A stretch of 25,535 nt of DNA from Acidobacteriaceae bacterium (GCA_003140705.1 PLKU01000487.1:3293-28827), one strand, 5' to 3'; counted from the stretch's first letter, positions 7,540 to 16,371 are shown. Notes: a model not told the origin generated them from the sequence alone. A program made the numbers and translations.

Positions 7540-8403
7540 ATGTCTATCTCCGCGCTCATTATCGATGACGAACAACTTGCCCGTGATGAGCTCAAGTACC
7601 TGCTTGACTCAGTGGGTGGCGTCGATGTGGTGGCGCAGGGGACGAATGGCATCGAGGCTGTTGACCTGATTGAGGAGCATCATCCCGACCTTGTGTTTCT
7701 TGATGTGCAAATGCCGGGGCTGGACGGTTTTGCCGTGATTCAACGGCTGATGGAGCGCGCCAAGTCCAACATGATCGGGGGTAAAGAGGCCGAACCGCTT
7801 CCACAGATCGTGTTTGCCACGGCCTACGATCAGTACGCGGTGCGTGCCTTTGACGTGAACGCGGTCGATTATCTGCTAAAGCCCTTTGACCGCACACGGG
7901 TAGAGCAGGCGGTGGATCGAGTGCGCAGGCGCATGGCCGCGGGCGGCTCGAACGCATCTGGAATAGGCCAGCTTGCCGAAGCCCACATCGATCCTCAAGT
8001 CGAATCTCAGCTTGACGCGCTTCTGCGGCTGCTGAAAGGACCGAATGGCGCTTCTCGCACCCCCCAACCCGCGAAGCTTATCGTGCAGGCACAGAGCCGA
8101 CTGCTGCTGGTGGACCAAGCTGAGATTTGCTACGCGGCCATTGATGAGGGTGTGATTCGGGTGGTGACGCAGACCTTTGAGGGGCATTCCAAATGCCGCA
8201 CGCTCGAGGAGTTGCTGGAACTATTGGACCCAAGTGTGTTTTGGCGGGCCCACCGCGGCTTTGTGGTAAACATTAACCACATTCGCGAGGTGGTGCCGTG
8301 GTTCAAGTCCAGCTACCAGCTGCGCATGAACGACAAGCGACAAACAGAGATCCCCGTTAGCCGCGCGCAGACCAAGAGGTTGCGTGAATTGTTTAATCTG
8401 TAG
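7540..8403 (+). CDS. LytTR-family response regulator
   Basis: 287 residues. The receiver domain (1-125) has the acidic pair D9/D10, phospho-acceptor D55 (LVFLDVQMPGLDG), switch T94 (FATAYDQYAVRAF) and K114 (DYLLKPFD). A linker of about 50 residues leads to the LytTR DNA-binding domain (about 178-285), with the typical ICYAAIDEGVIRVVT, FWRAHRGFVVNINHI and IPVSRAQTKRLRELF. It belongs to the LytR/AgrR/BtaR group that binds direct repeats upstream of targets. No histidine kinase gene is adjacent, so it is an orphan within this window. Insertion MIGGKEAEPLP near 78-88 lengthens the receiver loop relative to the short family members I remember. Confidence 0.93.
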   Translation: MSISALIIDDEQLARDELKYLLDSVGGVDVVAQGTNGIEAVDLIEEHHPDLVFLDVQMPGLDGFAVIQRLMERAKSNMIGGKEAEPLPQIVFATAYDQYAVRAFDVNAVDYLLKPFDRTRVEQAVDRVRRRMAAGGSNASGIGQLAEAHIDPQVESQLDALLRLLKGPNGASRTPQPAKLIVQAQSRLLLVDQAEICYAAIDEGVIRVVTQTFEGHSKCRTLEELLELLDPSVFWRAHRGFVVNINHIREVVPWFKSSYQLRMNDKRQTEIPVSRAQTKRLRELFNL

Positions 8404-8438
8404 CGCCCTTCTTCAAAGGGTCGAACTCGGCTGTCTGC

Positions 8439-9245
8439 TTAGTCGTAGCGCTCGAAGACAATCTGCTTGCGATGCCAGCCGAAGCCAGCCAAGCGATCGC
8501 GCACGCCAGAGACCATGTTGTTGAGTCCGCAGATGTACGCATAGATGTCAAACTTGAGCTCCTTTGCTGGTATCGCGGGATCAACCCCCGGCTGCGGTAG
8601 CGGAAGTCCCAGGCGGGCTGCGCGTTCTTCAACGATCCTGGCCACGTGGTCCTGCACGTAGCCGCGCAAACCGTTCCAACTCTCCTTTGCCCGGCTCAGA
8701 GTTGCGAGGTAATGGAAGTTTGGTTTCCGCTGGGCGAGCGCTTCAAACTCCTCGTGATAGTAAAGGTCGGTCTCGTGGCGGGTGCCGTAAACGAGCCAGA
8801 TATCCCTGCCCTCGCTGCGGTCGGTGCCATCCTCAGGAAAGAGCGACTGCGTGTATCCGCGCATGGGCGCTACACCAGTACCGGTTGCCACCAGGATTGA
8901 GTCGGTGATTGGCGAATTCAGAATGAAATGGCCATGAGGCCCGTGGATCCGGATGGTACCGCCGATGGGCAGGTCTGGCAGGTCGGCGAGGTGATTTGAA
9001 AAGAAGCCGCCCTCCACACGGTTCACGCACAGCTCGAATCGATTTCCGCTGGCTGCCGAAGCGATCGAGTAGGCGCGAGTTTGCTGCTTGCCATTCGAGT
9101 CCTCGGCGACCGCAGAGACGAACTGGCCGGACGTAAATGGAAAGCTCTCAAGATCTTCAAGAACGAACCTGAAGTGGTAGCACTGCGTCGATTCGGAGAT
9201 GCATTCTTTCTGTTCAAGGCGTGCGGTGTAAAGTTCACGTGCCAA
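8439..9245 (-). CDS. Ferredoxin/flavodoxin-NADP(+) reductase-like FAD oxidoreductase
   Basis: 268 residues. The N-terminal FAD barrel contains RAYSIAS (57-63), the RxYSxxS flavin-phosphate motif. The NAD(P) domain begins ILVATGTGVAPMRGYTQSLF (117-136). YICGLNNMVSGVRDRL carries the late Cys-Gly motif, and the protein ends FERYD. An insertion of about 25 residues rich in Pro (GLPLPQPGVDPAIPAKELKF) precedes the CG motif. The family moves electrons between NAD(P)H and ferredoxin/flavodoxin or feeds oxygenases; the partner is not identifiable here. The only start downstream of the in-frame stop at 9270 is TTG 9245, with a weak GAGAG upstream. It converges with the LytTR gene (35-base gap containing a CCCTT/AAGGG stem). 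Confidence 0.83.
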   Translation of the reverse strand: MARELYTARLEQKECISESTQCYHFRFVLEDLESFPFTSGQFVSAVAEDSNGKQQTRAYSIASAASGNRFELCVNRVEGGFFSNHLADLPDLPIGGTIRIHGPHGHFILNSPITDSILVATGTGVAPMRGYTQSLFPEDGTDRSEGRDIWLVYGTRHETDLYYHEEFEALAQRKPNFHYLATLSRAKESWNGLRGYVQDHVARIVEERAARLGLPLPQPGVDPAIPAKELKFDIYAYICGLNNMVSGVRDRLAGFGWHRKQIVFERYD

Positions 9246-9358
9246 GGGAACTCTCGCTGAGAAAAAGGATTAAGCCCGCAACAGGGACTGTAGGGAGTAT
9301 CGCCAGTGGAGGGCAGAAGTGGCAAGCCCAGTGCGCACAACGCCTTCGAAGCCTGACG

Positions 9359-9395
9359 GCGGCCGGCCATCGGCCGCGCATCCCCACCCTATAAT
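9359..9395 (+). promoter_or_regulatory. Candidate -10 box and upstream hairpin before the EF-P-like gene
   Basis: TATAAT (9390-9395) lies 64 bases before ATG 9460. No good -35 is present at 16-18 bases; instead GCGGCCG-N5-CGGCCGC (9359-9377) occupies that region. It may be an operator or chance in GC-rich DNA. The remaining bases of 9246-9459 show nothing else. Confidence 0.3.
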
Positions 9396-9459
9396 TAGTG
9401 AGTAGCGAGAAGAGAAATGTTCGAGGGTTTCGGTCTCCAAATCCGCTTTTGAGGAATCC

Positions 9460-10032
9460 ATGGCCGCATTGATTGAAGCAATTACCGTGAAGCGCAAGAT
9501 GGTATTTGAGTTTGAGAACACTCCGTACTACTGCCTTGACGCAGAAGTTTCCACGCCGACTGCCCGCGGCGGGCAAACCCTGGTTCGCCTGAAGATGCGC
9601 AACCTTCTTACGCGTGCGGTCTTCGACAAGACATTCAAGGCTGGCGAAAAGTTCAAAGAACCGGACCTGGAACTTGTTGAAGCATCTTACTTATATAGCG
9701 ACTCAGAAGGCTCGCACTTTCTGGACCAGCAGAGCTACGACACCCATACTCTTTCCGGGCAGATGATCGGAGACGCGCTGTCCTTTCTGGTGGAGGGGGC
9801 GCTGATCCAATTGCATAAGTTCAACGGGAACCCGATCGGATTGCAGTTGCCGGAAAAAGTGGAACTGGAAGTTACCTATACGGAACCTGGCGCGCGCGGC
9901 GACACTTCAGGCAATGTGACGAAGCTGGCAAAGCTGGAGACTGGTATTGAGATCAAGGTTCCGCTCTTCGTCCAAGAGGGCGAAAAGGTGAAGGTGTATA
10001 CGGAGACGCGGGAGTTCGCGGGGCGCGCCTAA
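9460..10032 (+). CDS. efpL: Elongation factor P paralogue, YeiP/EfpL-like
   Basis: 190 residues with the three-barrel EF-P fold: KOW-like N domain, central OB (SYLYSDSEGSHFLDQQSYDT) and C-terminal OB (TGIEIKVPLFVQEGEKVKVY). EF-P binds between ribosomal P and E sites and relieves stalling on proline stretches. The tip loop reads STPTARGGQTL (31-41). It lacks the Lys of the usual PGKG loop and instead matches the SPTARGAATL loop of E. coli YeiP, recently renamed EfpL, in which an unmodified Arg at the tip is functional. Arg36 would be that residue. The C-terminus EFAGRA also resembles YeiP. GAGG precedes ATG 9460. It converges on glmS with only four bases between stops. The EF-P superfamily is certain; the EfpL assignment is from remembered motifs. 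Confidence 0.85.
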   Translation: MAALIEAITVKRKMVFEFENTPYYCLDAEVSTPTARGGQTLVRLKMRNLLTRAVFDKTFKAGEKFKEPDLELVEASYLYSDSEGSHFLDQQSYDTHTLSGQMIGDALSFLVEGALIQLHKFNGNPIGLQLPEKVELEVTYTEPGARGDTSGNVTKLAKLETGIEIKVPLFVQEGEKVKVYTETREFAGRA

Positions 10033-10036
10033 GCGC

Positions 10037-11920
10037 CTACTCCACCGTCACTGACTTGGCCAAATTCCTGGGCTGATCGACGTCGCAGCCGCGGCGGACG
10101 GCGATATAGTACGCCAGCAGTTGCAGCGGAACAATTTCAATGAGTGGGCTGAGCAGCTCGATGGCTGGCGGAATGTGGATCACGTGCTCGACAAGACTGC
10201 CGATGGTGGTATCGCCCTCAGTGGCAATGGCGATGACGCGACCGGAGCGGGCGGTCACTTCCTGAATATTCGAAAGCGTCTTCTCGTAGCGGAGTTTTGA
10301 CGCGGGGTCAGATTCGTCGCGCGTAACCAGCACGACGACCGGCAACGTTTCGTCGATCAAGGCATTCGGGCCGTGCTTCATTTCGCCGGCGGGGTAGCCC
10401 TCGGCGTGAATATAGGAGATTTCCTTCAGCTTGAGTGCGCCTTCGAGCGCGATGGGAAAATGGATGCCGCGACCCAGATAGAGAAAATCGCGAGCGGTGG
10501 AGAAATCCCTTGCCAGCTCTTCGCACTGGGCGGTGCGCTGGCGCAGCACTTCTTCAATCTTTGCGGGGAGGCGGCTGAGTTCCTCAATGAGCGCGACGGA
10601 CTGGGCTGCATCGAGCTTGCCGCGGAGTTGGCCGAGCTTTAGTGCCAGCAGAAAAAGAGCGGTGAGCTGCGCAGTGAAGGCCTTTGTGGAGGCGACACCG
10701 ATCTCAGGGCCGGCATGGGTGTAAATTGCGCCGTGCGCCTCGCGGGCTACCATGGCGTCCACGACGTTGCAGATGGCTACGGTCTTTGAGCCGAGTGCGA
10801 TCATCTCGCGCTGCGCTGCAAGAGTGTCTGCGGTCTCACCGGACTGCGTGATCAGCAGGCCAAGGGTGCCCGGGCCGGCAATGGGATCGCGATAGCGGTA
10901 TTCGCTGGCGTAGTCCACATCAACGGGCAGGCGCGCGAGGCGCTCAATCATGTACTTGCCGGTGAGCGCGGAGTGCCAACTGGTGCCGCATGCGGCGATG
11001 GTGATGCTTTCGGCGTGGGCCAGTTCTTCGTCGGAGATCTTCATCTCGCCCAGGAAGACCTTGCCGGAGTCGAGGGAGACACGGCCGAGCGTGGTGTCAG
11101 TAATGGCGCGGGGCTGCTCCCAGATTTCCTTGAGCATGAAGTGCTTGTAGCCACCCTTTTCCGCCTGGATCGGATCCCAGAGGATGCGGGTAATGTTGCG
11201 CTGGATGGGGTCTCCGTCGAAGTTGGTGAGCACAACGCCCGCCAACGTGAGAATGGCCATGTCACCGTCGGCGAGGAAATAAATGTCGCGCGTGTGGTGA
11301 AGAATCCCGGGAACATCGGAGGCAACGAAACATTCTCCCTTGCCGACGCCGATGACGACCGGAGGCCCAAAGCGGGCCACCACGATCTTGTCCGGTTCAG
11401 CGGCGGATAAAACACCGAGCGCAAAGGCGCCGGTGAGCCGCTTGACCGCGTGGCGAACGGCAACCTCAAGAGAAATTGGATGGCCGGTTGCTTCTGCATT
11501 GAGCTGCTCCTGCTCAATGAGGTGAGCGATGATTTCGGTGTCTGTCTCTGTGACGAACTTGTGCCCCTGGGTGATGAGTTCGCGCTTCAGGTCAAGATAA
11601 TTTTCAACGATGCCGTTGTGGACAACGACGATGCGGCCAGAGCAGTCGCGATGGGGGTGGGCGTTTTCTTCAGTGGGACGGCCGTGCGTGGCCCAGCGGG
11701 TGTGGCCGATGCCGAAGGTGCCGTGCAGCGGGTGCTCGCGCAGGACCTCTTCAAGGTTGACGAGCTTACCGGGAGCGCGGCTCACCTGAAGCGTGTCGCT
11801 GGACGGACTGCCGACGGCAATACCCGCCGAGTCGTAGCCGCGGTATTCGAGGCGCCGAAGCCCCTCGATGATGACGGGAACTACTTGCTTTGGACCAACG
11901 TAGCCGACAATGCCGCACAT
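10037..11920 (-). CDS. glmS: Glutamine-fructose-6-phosphate aminotransferase (isomerizing)
   Basis: 627 residues. Cys2 of [12 protein letters not shown] is the N-terminal nucleophile of the glutaminase domain; [15 protein letters not shown] and [20 protein letters not shown] are class II amidotransferase signatures. Two SIS sugar-isomerase domains follow ([80 protein letters not shown]). The C-terminus [11 protein letters not shown] is the canonical end. The enzyme makes glucosamine-6-phosphate for peptidoglycan and LPS. ATG 11920 has no Shine-Dalgarno, but TAGAAT sits six bases upstream (11932-11927), so the mRNA may be leaderless. It is slightly longer than the roughly 609 residues of E. 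coli. Confidence 0.97.
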   Translation of the reverse strand: MCGIVGYVGPKQVVPVIIEGLRRLEYRGYDSAGIAVGSPSSDTLQVSRAPGKLVNLEEVLREHPLHGTFGIGHTRWATHGRPTEENAHPHRDCSGRIVVVHNGIVENYLDLKRELITQGHKFVTETDTEIIAHLIEQEQLNAEATGHPISLEVAVRHAVKRLTGAFALGVLSAAEPDKIVVARFGPPVVIGVGKGECFVASDVPGILHHTRDIYFLADGDMAILTLAGVVLTNFDGDPIQRNITRILWDPIQAEKGGYKHFMLKEIWEQPRAITDTTLGRVSLDSGKVFLGEMKISDEELAHAESITIAACGTSWHSALTGKYMIERLARLPVDVDYASEYRYRDPIAGPGTLGLLITQSGETADTLAAQREMIALGSKTVAICNVVDAMVAREAHGAIYTHAGPEIGVASTKAFTAQLTALFLLALKLGQLRGKLDAAQSVALIEELSRLPAKIEEVLRQRTAQCEELARDFSTARDFLYLGRGIHFPIALEGALKLKEISYIHAEGYPAGEMKHGPNALIDETLPVVVLVTRDESDPASKLRYEKTLSNIQEVTARSGRVIAIATEGDTTIGSLVEHVIHIPPAIELLSPLIEIVPLQLLAYYIAVRRGCDVDQPRNLAKSVTVE

Positions 11921-11926
11921 GCAACG

Positions 11927-11932
11927 ATTCTA
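11927..11932 (-). promoter_or_regulatory. -10 box abutting the glmS start
   Basis: TAGAAT (minus strand 11932-11927) is separated from the glmS ATG by only six bases, GTTGC-type sequence with no Shine-Dalgarno. A clear -35 is not visible at the usual spacing. If used, transcription would start at or next to the A of ATG. Confidence 0.35.
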
Positions 11933-12502
11933 AGCGACACGGCGGCAAAAGGCAGTGACACGAAGGTGGAGGGTGGGCCGGGGAAGCCTTGGCCGGAGGC
12001 GCTTCAGTCTTCGTCGTCTTCTTCTTCAGGGCATTCTTCGCAGGTGTCTCGATCGTTGCAGGTGGAGCAATCGTCGGTCGCGTTTTAGCTACGAGCTGCT
12101 AGCGTCTAGCTAGCAGCTCGCTTCCCGGCCAATTCGGTTTGAGTTGCGCAGGTTGTGAAGGAGACTCTGAAGAGATTGTGCGCCAAAGGAGGGTAATACT
12201 CTGCAAACCGCCTGCGGTGGGGCGGGCTTTGAGGTTTTGGGAGGGGAGGATTGGGCGGAAAGATGGGATTGCGGGGTTCGCGGAGGCCGTTCGAGATCCG
12301 CTTGACGAGGGTGATGCGGGGACTGCATCGGCGATTTGGCATTAACCGAGAATCCTGGCGACTTGGACGATTGTCGATACTGGATCCAGCCGTAGGCTCT
12401 CCCACCCTTTCGCGATGGAACTTGACAATAAAACTGCGGAAGGATGGGCACCCAGTTCAGATGCTAATGAAGGGTGGTTTGCTCGGCCGAGGCCGCGTGG
12501 CA
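11933..12502. other. Intergenic region with 12-bp hairpin; no convincing gene
   Basis: About 570 bases lie between glmS and the ADOP gene end. The most obvious structure is CGAGCTGCTAGC (12092-12103), a five-base loop and its perfect complement (12109-12120), with no U-tract on either side. Next to it on the minus strand (12087-12007) a frame reads DDCSTCNDRDTCEECPEEE then DDED and stop. It has two CxxC pairs and an acidic tail but no start codon after the in-frame TAA. It could be the tail of a decayed small gene. From 12121 to 12502 I see no gene, promoter or repeat I can support. Confidence 0.4.
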
Positions 12503-15193
12503 CTACTCGGCTCTCAACGCTTCAACGGGATCTACCGCAGCCGCACGGCGGGCAGGCAGATAGCTCGCGAGCGCCGCGGAGATGGCCAGGATCACCGGCA
12601 CCGTGGTGTAGGTAAACGGATCGAGCGGGCTGATGCCGAAGAGCAGAGACTTCATCAACTGCATCATCACGGCTGCGGTGCCCACGCCGATGGCGATGCC
12701 AGCCGCGGTAAGCAGCAGCGCCGCACGGACGAACATCCACTTCAGCTCGCTCTTCTGCGCCCCCAGCGCCAGGCGAATTCCGATCTCGCGGGTACGCTGC
12801 GAAACGGTGTAGGAGATAACACCGTAGATGCCGATGATGCCGAGGGCGAGCGCCATGGAACCTGCGATGGCGAGCATGACCAGGGTAAACGAAGTGCGCG
12901 CCATGGAATCGCTGTAGATATCCTGCATGGTGCTCACCGCGTCGACCGGCAGATCAGAATTCACCGACCAGACGGCTCGCTGCATGTCACTGAGGAGAGA
13001 TTGCGTTCCGGCGCGGGGCGTGTGCAGCGCGAAGTAGACAGTGCGCCTTGCATCGAAGGTTCCCGGACCGAAAATATCGTTCATCATCGACGGCCAGTAG
13101 ACGGTTGCATGCGACACCTGGTCCACGCCATTTTCGCGTACATCCTGCACGACCCCGACCACTTCATGCCAGGGCATGGATTCCCACTCTCGGAAGTGCT
13201 TGCCGATGGCCGCCCGGGGCGATCCCCAAAGCTCACGGGCGAAGCTCTCAGATACGATTCCGATCGGCCTCAGATTGTAGATCTCCGCCCAGGTGAATTC
13301 GCGTCCGGCCACGATCCGTGTACCGGCGGTATGAAAGTATCCCGGCGAGACGTAGTTGTAGAGGCGCATGGGAGCATTGTCGCCTGCGTAGTTTTTGCCT
13401 TCGATGTAGATCTGGTTCCAGGCCGGTTCGGCTCCGCTCATGGGAACCGAAGCTGCAAAGCCTGCGGAAGACACGCCTGGAATGGCGGCCAGCTTGTCGA
13501 GGATGCTGTTCTGCATCCGCGTGACCGTCTGCGGATCGCGCACCAGGGTTCCCGGAATGGAGATGCGCATGACCTGGAGCGATGCCGGATCGGAGAAGCC
13601 GGGATCGACGTTGCGCATAGCCAGAAAGGTGCGGATCATCAGCACGGCGCTGACGAGCAGCACCAGCGCCATGCTTACCTGAGCCACCACCAGCAAGTTG
13701 CGGCCGCGCCGCCGTTCGCGGCTTACGCTCGCCGTCCGCATCGTTCCAAGTAAGGTCAGCCGCTGTCGCGATGGGACATAGCGCAGTATCGGGATGGCGC
13801 CCAAGAAGAGGCCAGAAAGCACAGAGAGAATGAGTGTGAAGGCGACGGACCGGCCGTCGAGCGATATCTCGTTCAGACGCGGGAGTTCCCCCGGCCCGAT
13901 TCCCGTCAACAAACGCAGCCCGGCGTAGGCCACTGCCACGCCTGCTGCTCCGCCCAGCAGGCCCATCGTCACGCTTTCCAGCAAAAGTTCACGAGCGATC
14001 CGCCATCGTCCCGCGCCGAGCGCCGAACGGACCGCAAGCTCCTGCTGGCGCGCATCGGCGCGAACCAGCAGCAGGTTGGCCACATTGGTGCAGGCGATCA
14101 GCATCACAACGCCGAGAGTTCCCATGACCACCCAAAGCACCGTTTGGATACTGCCCACCACGGTCTCTTTCAGCGGCAGGAGCGCCGGCGTGATCTTCCA
14201 TCTCAGATACCAGTGCGGATCGCCGCCCGGACCGTTCGACCACGAGTCCATCCATACGTTGAGCAGGCTCGCCACGTCGGCATTCGCCTCTGGAACGGCA
14301 ACCCCCGGCCGGAGCCGTGCGATGCCGCGATAAGCAAAGCCAGCCAGCTGCTCTTTTACCGGATCGAGCGCCATCGGAACCAGGAGATCGAAGTCGTAAT
14401 TCACGATCTTGAATCCGCGCGGCATCACCCCGGCGATCACGCGGGACTGGGAATTGACGCTGATGGTGCGCCCTACGACGCCAGGGTCGCCGCCGAATCG
14501 ACGCTGCCAGTAGCCATAGCTCAACATCACCCGGCCCAGGCCATGGGCGTCTTGATCGGCCGCCGTGAGCCATTGGCCGGTGAAGGCAGGAACATTGAGC
14601 GTCTCAAGAACGCCCTCGGAAATCAAAGCGGTGTCTACCTGCTCCGGCTGAGCGATGCCAGTGATGCTTGCCGTGCCCGGTCCCCAAACGCCTACGGATT
14701 GAAAGGTACGGTTATGCGCGGCGAAAGTGAGATACATCGAGGCCGACAGGCGCAGCTCACTGCGAAACTCAGCGAGCCCGGGCGCGCCCGGCGCGTTGAG
14801 GTGCAGCGAAATCAGCTGTTGCGGCTCCGGATAGGGTAGCGGCCGCAGAAGCACGCTGTTCAGTACGCTGAAGCCTGCAGTATTCGCGCCGATGCCGATT
14901 GCCAGAGTCAGAAGAACGGTTGCCGCGAATCCCGGAGACTTTCTCAACCGGCGGAAGGCGAATTTCAGGTCATCAATAATGGACTCAAGTGCGGGCCACT
15001 GCCACTCTTCGCGGCTGCGCTCCTGGATGAGCGCGATGTTACCGAACTCTCGCCGCGCCGTTTGCTCGGCCTCCTTGCGCAGCATGCCTTCTTCCATCAG
15101 TTCTTCGACTCGCTCGTCAAGATGCTCCTGGATAGAGACAGAGAGATCGTCGTATCGGCGATGGCGGTTGAAGAGCCGGTTGAGAATCTGCAT
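12503..15193 (-). CDS. ADOP-family (acidobacterial duplicated orphan permease) ABC-type permease
   Basis: 896 residues. A cytosolic cap (1-90: SVSIQEHLDERVEELMEEGM, AEQTARREFGNIALIQE) precedes TM1 (FAATVLLTLAIGIGANTAGF) and a large extracytoplasmic MacB-PCD domain. FtsX unit 1 follows (VVMGTLGVVMLIACTNVANL, RQQELAVRSALGAGRWRIAR), then a second MacB-PCD domain and FtsX unit 2 (MALALGIIGIYGVISYTVSQ, RTREIGIRLALGAQKSELKW), ending in PARRAAAVDPVEALRAE. The duplicated MacB-FtsX layout with a cap and no ATPase gene nearby defines ADOPs, which are expanded in Acidobacteriota. AGGAGGT lies six bases before ATG 15193. It is co-transcribed with padR, whose stop is ten bases upstream. The substrate is unknown; an export or mechanotransmission role is inferred from MacB. 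Confidence 0.93.
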   Translation of the reverse strand: MQILNRLFNRHRRYDDLSVSIQEHLDERVEELMEEGMLRKEAEQTARREFGNIALIQERSREEWQWPALESIIDDLKFAFRRLRKSPGFAATVLLTLAIGIGANTAGFSVLNSVLLRPLPYPEPQQLISLHLNAPGAPGLAEFRSELRLSASMYLTFAAHNRTFQSVGVWGPGTASITGIAQPEQVDTALISEGVLETLNVPAFTGQWLTAADQDAHGLGRVMLSYGYWQRRFGGDPGVVGRTISVNSQSRVIAGVMPRGFKIVNYDFDLLVPMALDPVKEQLAGFAYRGIARLRPGVAVPEANADVASLLNVWMDSWSNGPGGDPHWYLRWKITPALLPLKETVVGSIQTVLWVVMGTLGVVMLIACTNVANLLLVRADARQQELAVRSALGAGRWRIARELLLESVTMGLLGGAAGVAVAYAGLRLLTGIGPGELPRLNEISLDGRSVAFTLILSVLSGLFLGAIPILRYVPSRQRLTLLGTMRTASVSRERRRGRNLLVVAQVSMALVLLVSAVLMIRTFLAMRNVDPGFSDPASLQVMRISIPGTLVRDPQTVTRMQNSILDKLAAIPGVSSAGFAASVPMSGAEPAWNQIYIEGKNYAGDNAPMRLYNYVSPGYFHTAGTRIVAGREFTWAEIYNLRPIGIVSESFARELWGSPRAAIGKHFREWESMPWHEVVGVVQDVRENGVDQVSHATVYWPSMMNDIFGPGTFDARRTVYFALHTPRAGTQSLLSDMQRAVWSVNSDLPVDAVSTMQDIYSDSMARTSFTLVMLAIAGSMALALGIIGIYGVISYTVSQRTREIGIRLALGAQKSELKWMFVRAALLLTAAGIAIGVGTAAVMMQLMKSLLFGISPLDPFTYTTVPVILAISAALASYLPARRAAAVDPVEALRAE

Positions 15194-15203
15194 GGCTGAC
15201 CTC

Positions 15204-15548
15204 CTACGCCTTCGCGACCGCGAGCACGCGCGTAATTCCGGTGAACATCCTGTCGAAGCTGACGACTTCCTGTTCCAGATGCCGGACGCCTGTATCGGTC
15301 AGTCGATAGACCCGGGTGGGACCTCCCTTCGCGGACACGCCGATCTCCGATTCGAGCCAACCCTCACGCAGCATCCGCTGCAGAGCCGGGTAGAGTGAAC
15401 CCTCTTCAACTTGGAGCAAATTGTCGGAAACCTGCTTGATGTGTTTGACCAGAGCGTAGCCATGCATCGGTCGCAGGCGCAGCGACTGGAGGATCATGAT
15501 TTCCAGCGCCCCTGGGAAAAGGTCGCGATGTTCGGGATTCTTAGCCAT
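15204..15548 (-). CDS. PadR-family transcriptional regulator (second copy)
   Basis: 114 residues, with PadR hallmarks FPGALEIMILQSLRLRPMHG then YALVKHI, the wing VEEGSLYPALQRMLREGWLE, GGPTRVYRLTDTGVRHLEQE and a short terminal helix. It shares layout with the copy at 124-465 but is clearly diverged. It lies ten bases before the ADOP permease and probably represses the pair. ATG 15548 has no Shine-Dalgarno. A promoter with TATCAT ends six bases before it, and a palindrome overlaps the -35 (see separate entry). This fits autoregulation of a leaderless transcript. Confidence 0.93.
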   Translation of the reverse strand: MAKNPEHRDLFPGALEIMILQSLRLRPMHGYALVKHIKQVSDNLLQVEEGSLYPALQRMLREGWLESEIGVSAKGGPTRVYRLTDTGVRHLEQEVVSFDRMFTGITRVLAVAKA

Positions 15549-15554
15549 GGTAGG

Positions 15555-15591
15555 ATGATAACACTAAAATACCTATTGGTAAAATAGGTAT
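15555..15591 (-). promoter_or_regulatory. padR promoter with palindromic operator
   Basis: On the minus strand TTTACC (15583-15578), a 17-base spacer and TATCAT (15560-15555) precede ATG 15548 by six bases. The palindrome ATACCTATT-N5-AATAGGTAT (15569-15591) has nine-base perfect arms and covers the -35 and part of the spacer. Its form (ATAC...GTAT) is like known PadR boxes. A bound PadR dimer would block RNA polymerase. Confidence 0.65.
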
Positions 15592-15924
15592 GTTAGGGTC
15601 AAGGATTGAGAAGTACGTCTCAAATTCTTTTTGCGCATCCTGCCGACCGCGCCTAAAAGCATGCATGACCTGCTGCCGCCCCGACCACCATCCCAGTGAG
15701 GATTCCTTGTGCTTCAAGCAATGAGGTCGTCGATCAACCTACCCCTAAACCGCCAAAGATGTAAGACTGACAATCGATATTTCGCTTTTGCAATGTGAGT
15801 TTGCTGCTAAATGGCCGAACTCACGGCCCACGGCTTCCGCATCAGCACGATGGTAAAAGTCTTGAAGTGGAGATGGGCATCATTCTGATGAGATCTGCAG
15901 CAATGTGATGACGCTCGATACTCT
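15592..15924. other. Intergenic stretch without recognised features
   Basis: About 330 bases between the padR promoter and the end of the DUF2147 gene. No open frame with a plausible start, no hairpin with a U-tract and no repeat could be supported on either strand. Base composition is more AT-rich than in the flanking coding DNA. Confidence 0.4.
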
Positions 15925-16371
15925 TTAGTGACAAGATTGAAAACTTCCATGGACACGCCGCCAAATCTCTGTCTTGCCGAAAAATGGCAACATAACATAG
16001 CCGCGTAACCTCAAGGTGTCACCTTCCACAACCATTGTGCCGCGATAGGTATTTCCCGACTTTGGGTCGTATAGAGTTCCGCCGGACGCGTGAGTGGCGT
16101 CGCTAAGACTAAAGTGGCTACCAATTTCAAGATTACAGAGCGATCTACTGCGAAGAGTCGCGTCTGGATTGTAGATATCAGAAGCGGCGGCCGCTTTTGG
16201 ACTAATTGAAAGTATCCGGATGCAGAAGCCACTAGAACATGCCTCGATGCGGATAATGGATCCCGTCGGCTCCTGCCAATCGCCCAGGAACGGAGAGGTC
16301 TGTGCCTTGAGTGGCGCCATGCCCATGAATGTAAAGATTGCAATCAGCACGATCGTAGAAAGTCGCTGCAT
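15925..16371 (-). CDS. DUF2147 secreted protein
   Basis: 148 residues from ATG 16371, chosen because GGAG lies six bases upstream and a signal peptide begins there (MQRLSTIVLIAIFTFMGMAP then LKAQ); the frame is open from 16440. The mature part is a small beta-rich DUF2147 domain: FLGDWQEPTGSIIRIEACSS, GFCIRILSIS, then DIYNPDATLRSRSLC, GGTLYDPKSGNTYRGTMVVE, LRLRGYVMLPFFGKTEIWRR. This matches the usual 'G.W....G..IRI..C...LC..I', 'NPD..LR.R', 'YDP.SG.TY' and 'LRGY.....G.T..W.R' pattern. The family is periplasmic and functionally uncharacterised. It lies 62 bases after the broken flavoprotein gene on the same strand and may be read through from it. Confidence 0.85.
   Translation of the reverse strand: MQRLSTIVLIAIFTFMGMAPLKAQTSPFLGDWQEPTGSIIRIEACSSGFCIRILSISPKAAAASDIYNPDATLRSRSLCNLEIGSHFSLSDATHASGGTLYDPKSGNTYRGTMVVEGDTLRLRGYVMLPFFGKTEIWRRVHGSFQSCH

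Noticed and set aside
8404..8438. CCCTT/AAGGG stem as bidirectional terminator between LytTR and FNR-like genes
   Set aside because: Only five base pairs and no U-tract on either strand; too weak to call.
11450..12088. 212-codon plus-strand frame ending in a Ser-rich tail
   Set aside because: Mostly antisense to the glmS glutaminase domain. The Ser tail comes from a TCN/TTC-rich tract, not from a protein domain.
12251..13753. 500-codon plus-strand open frame
   Set aside because: It is antisense to the ADOP permease, Arg/His-rich with no recognisable domain. Such frames arise in GC-rich coding DNA.
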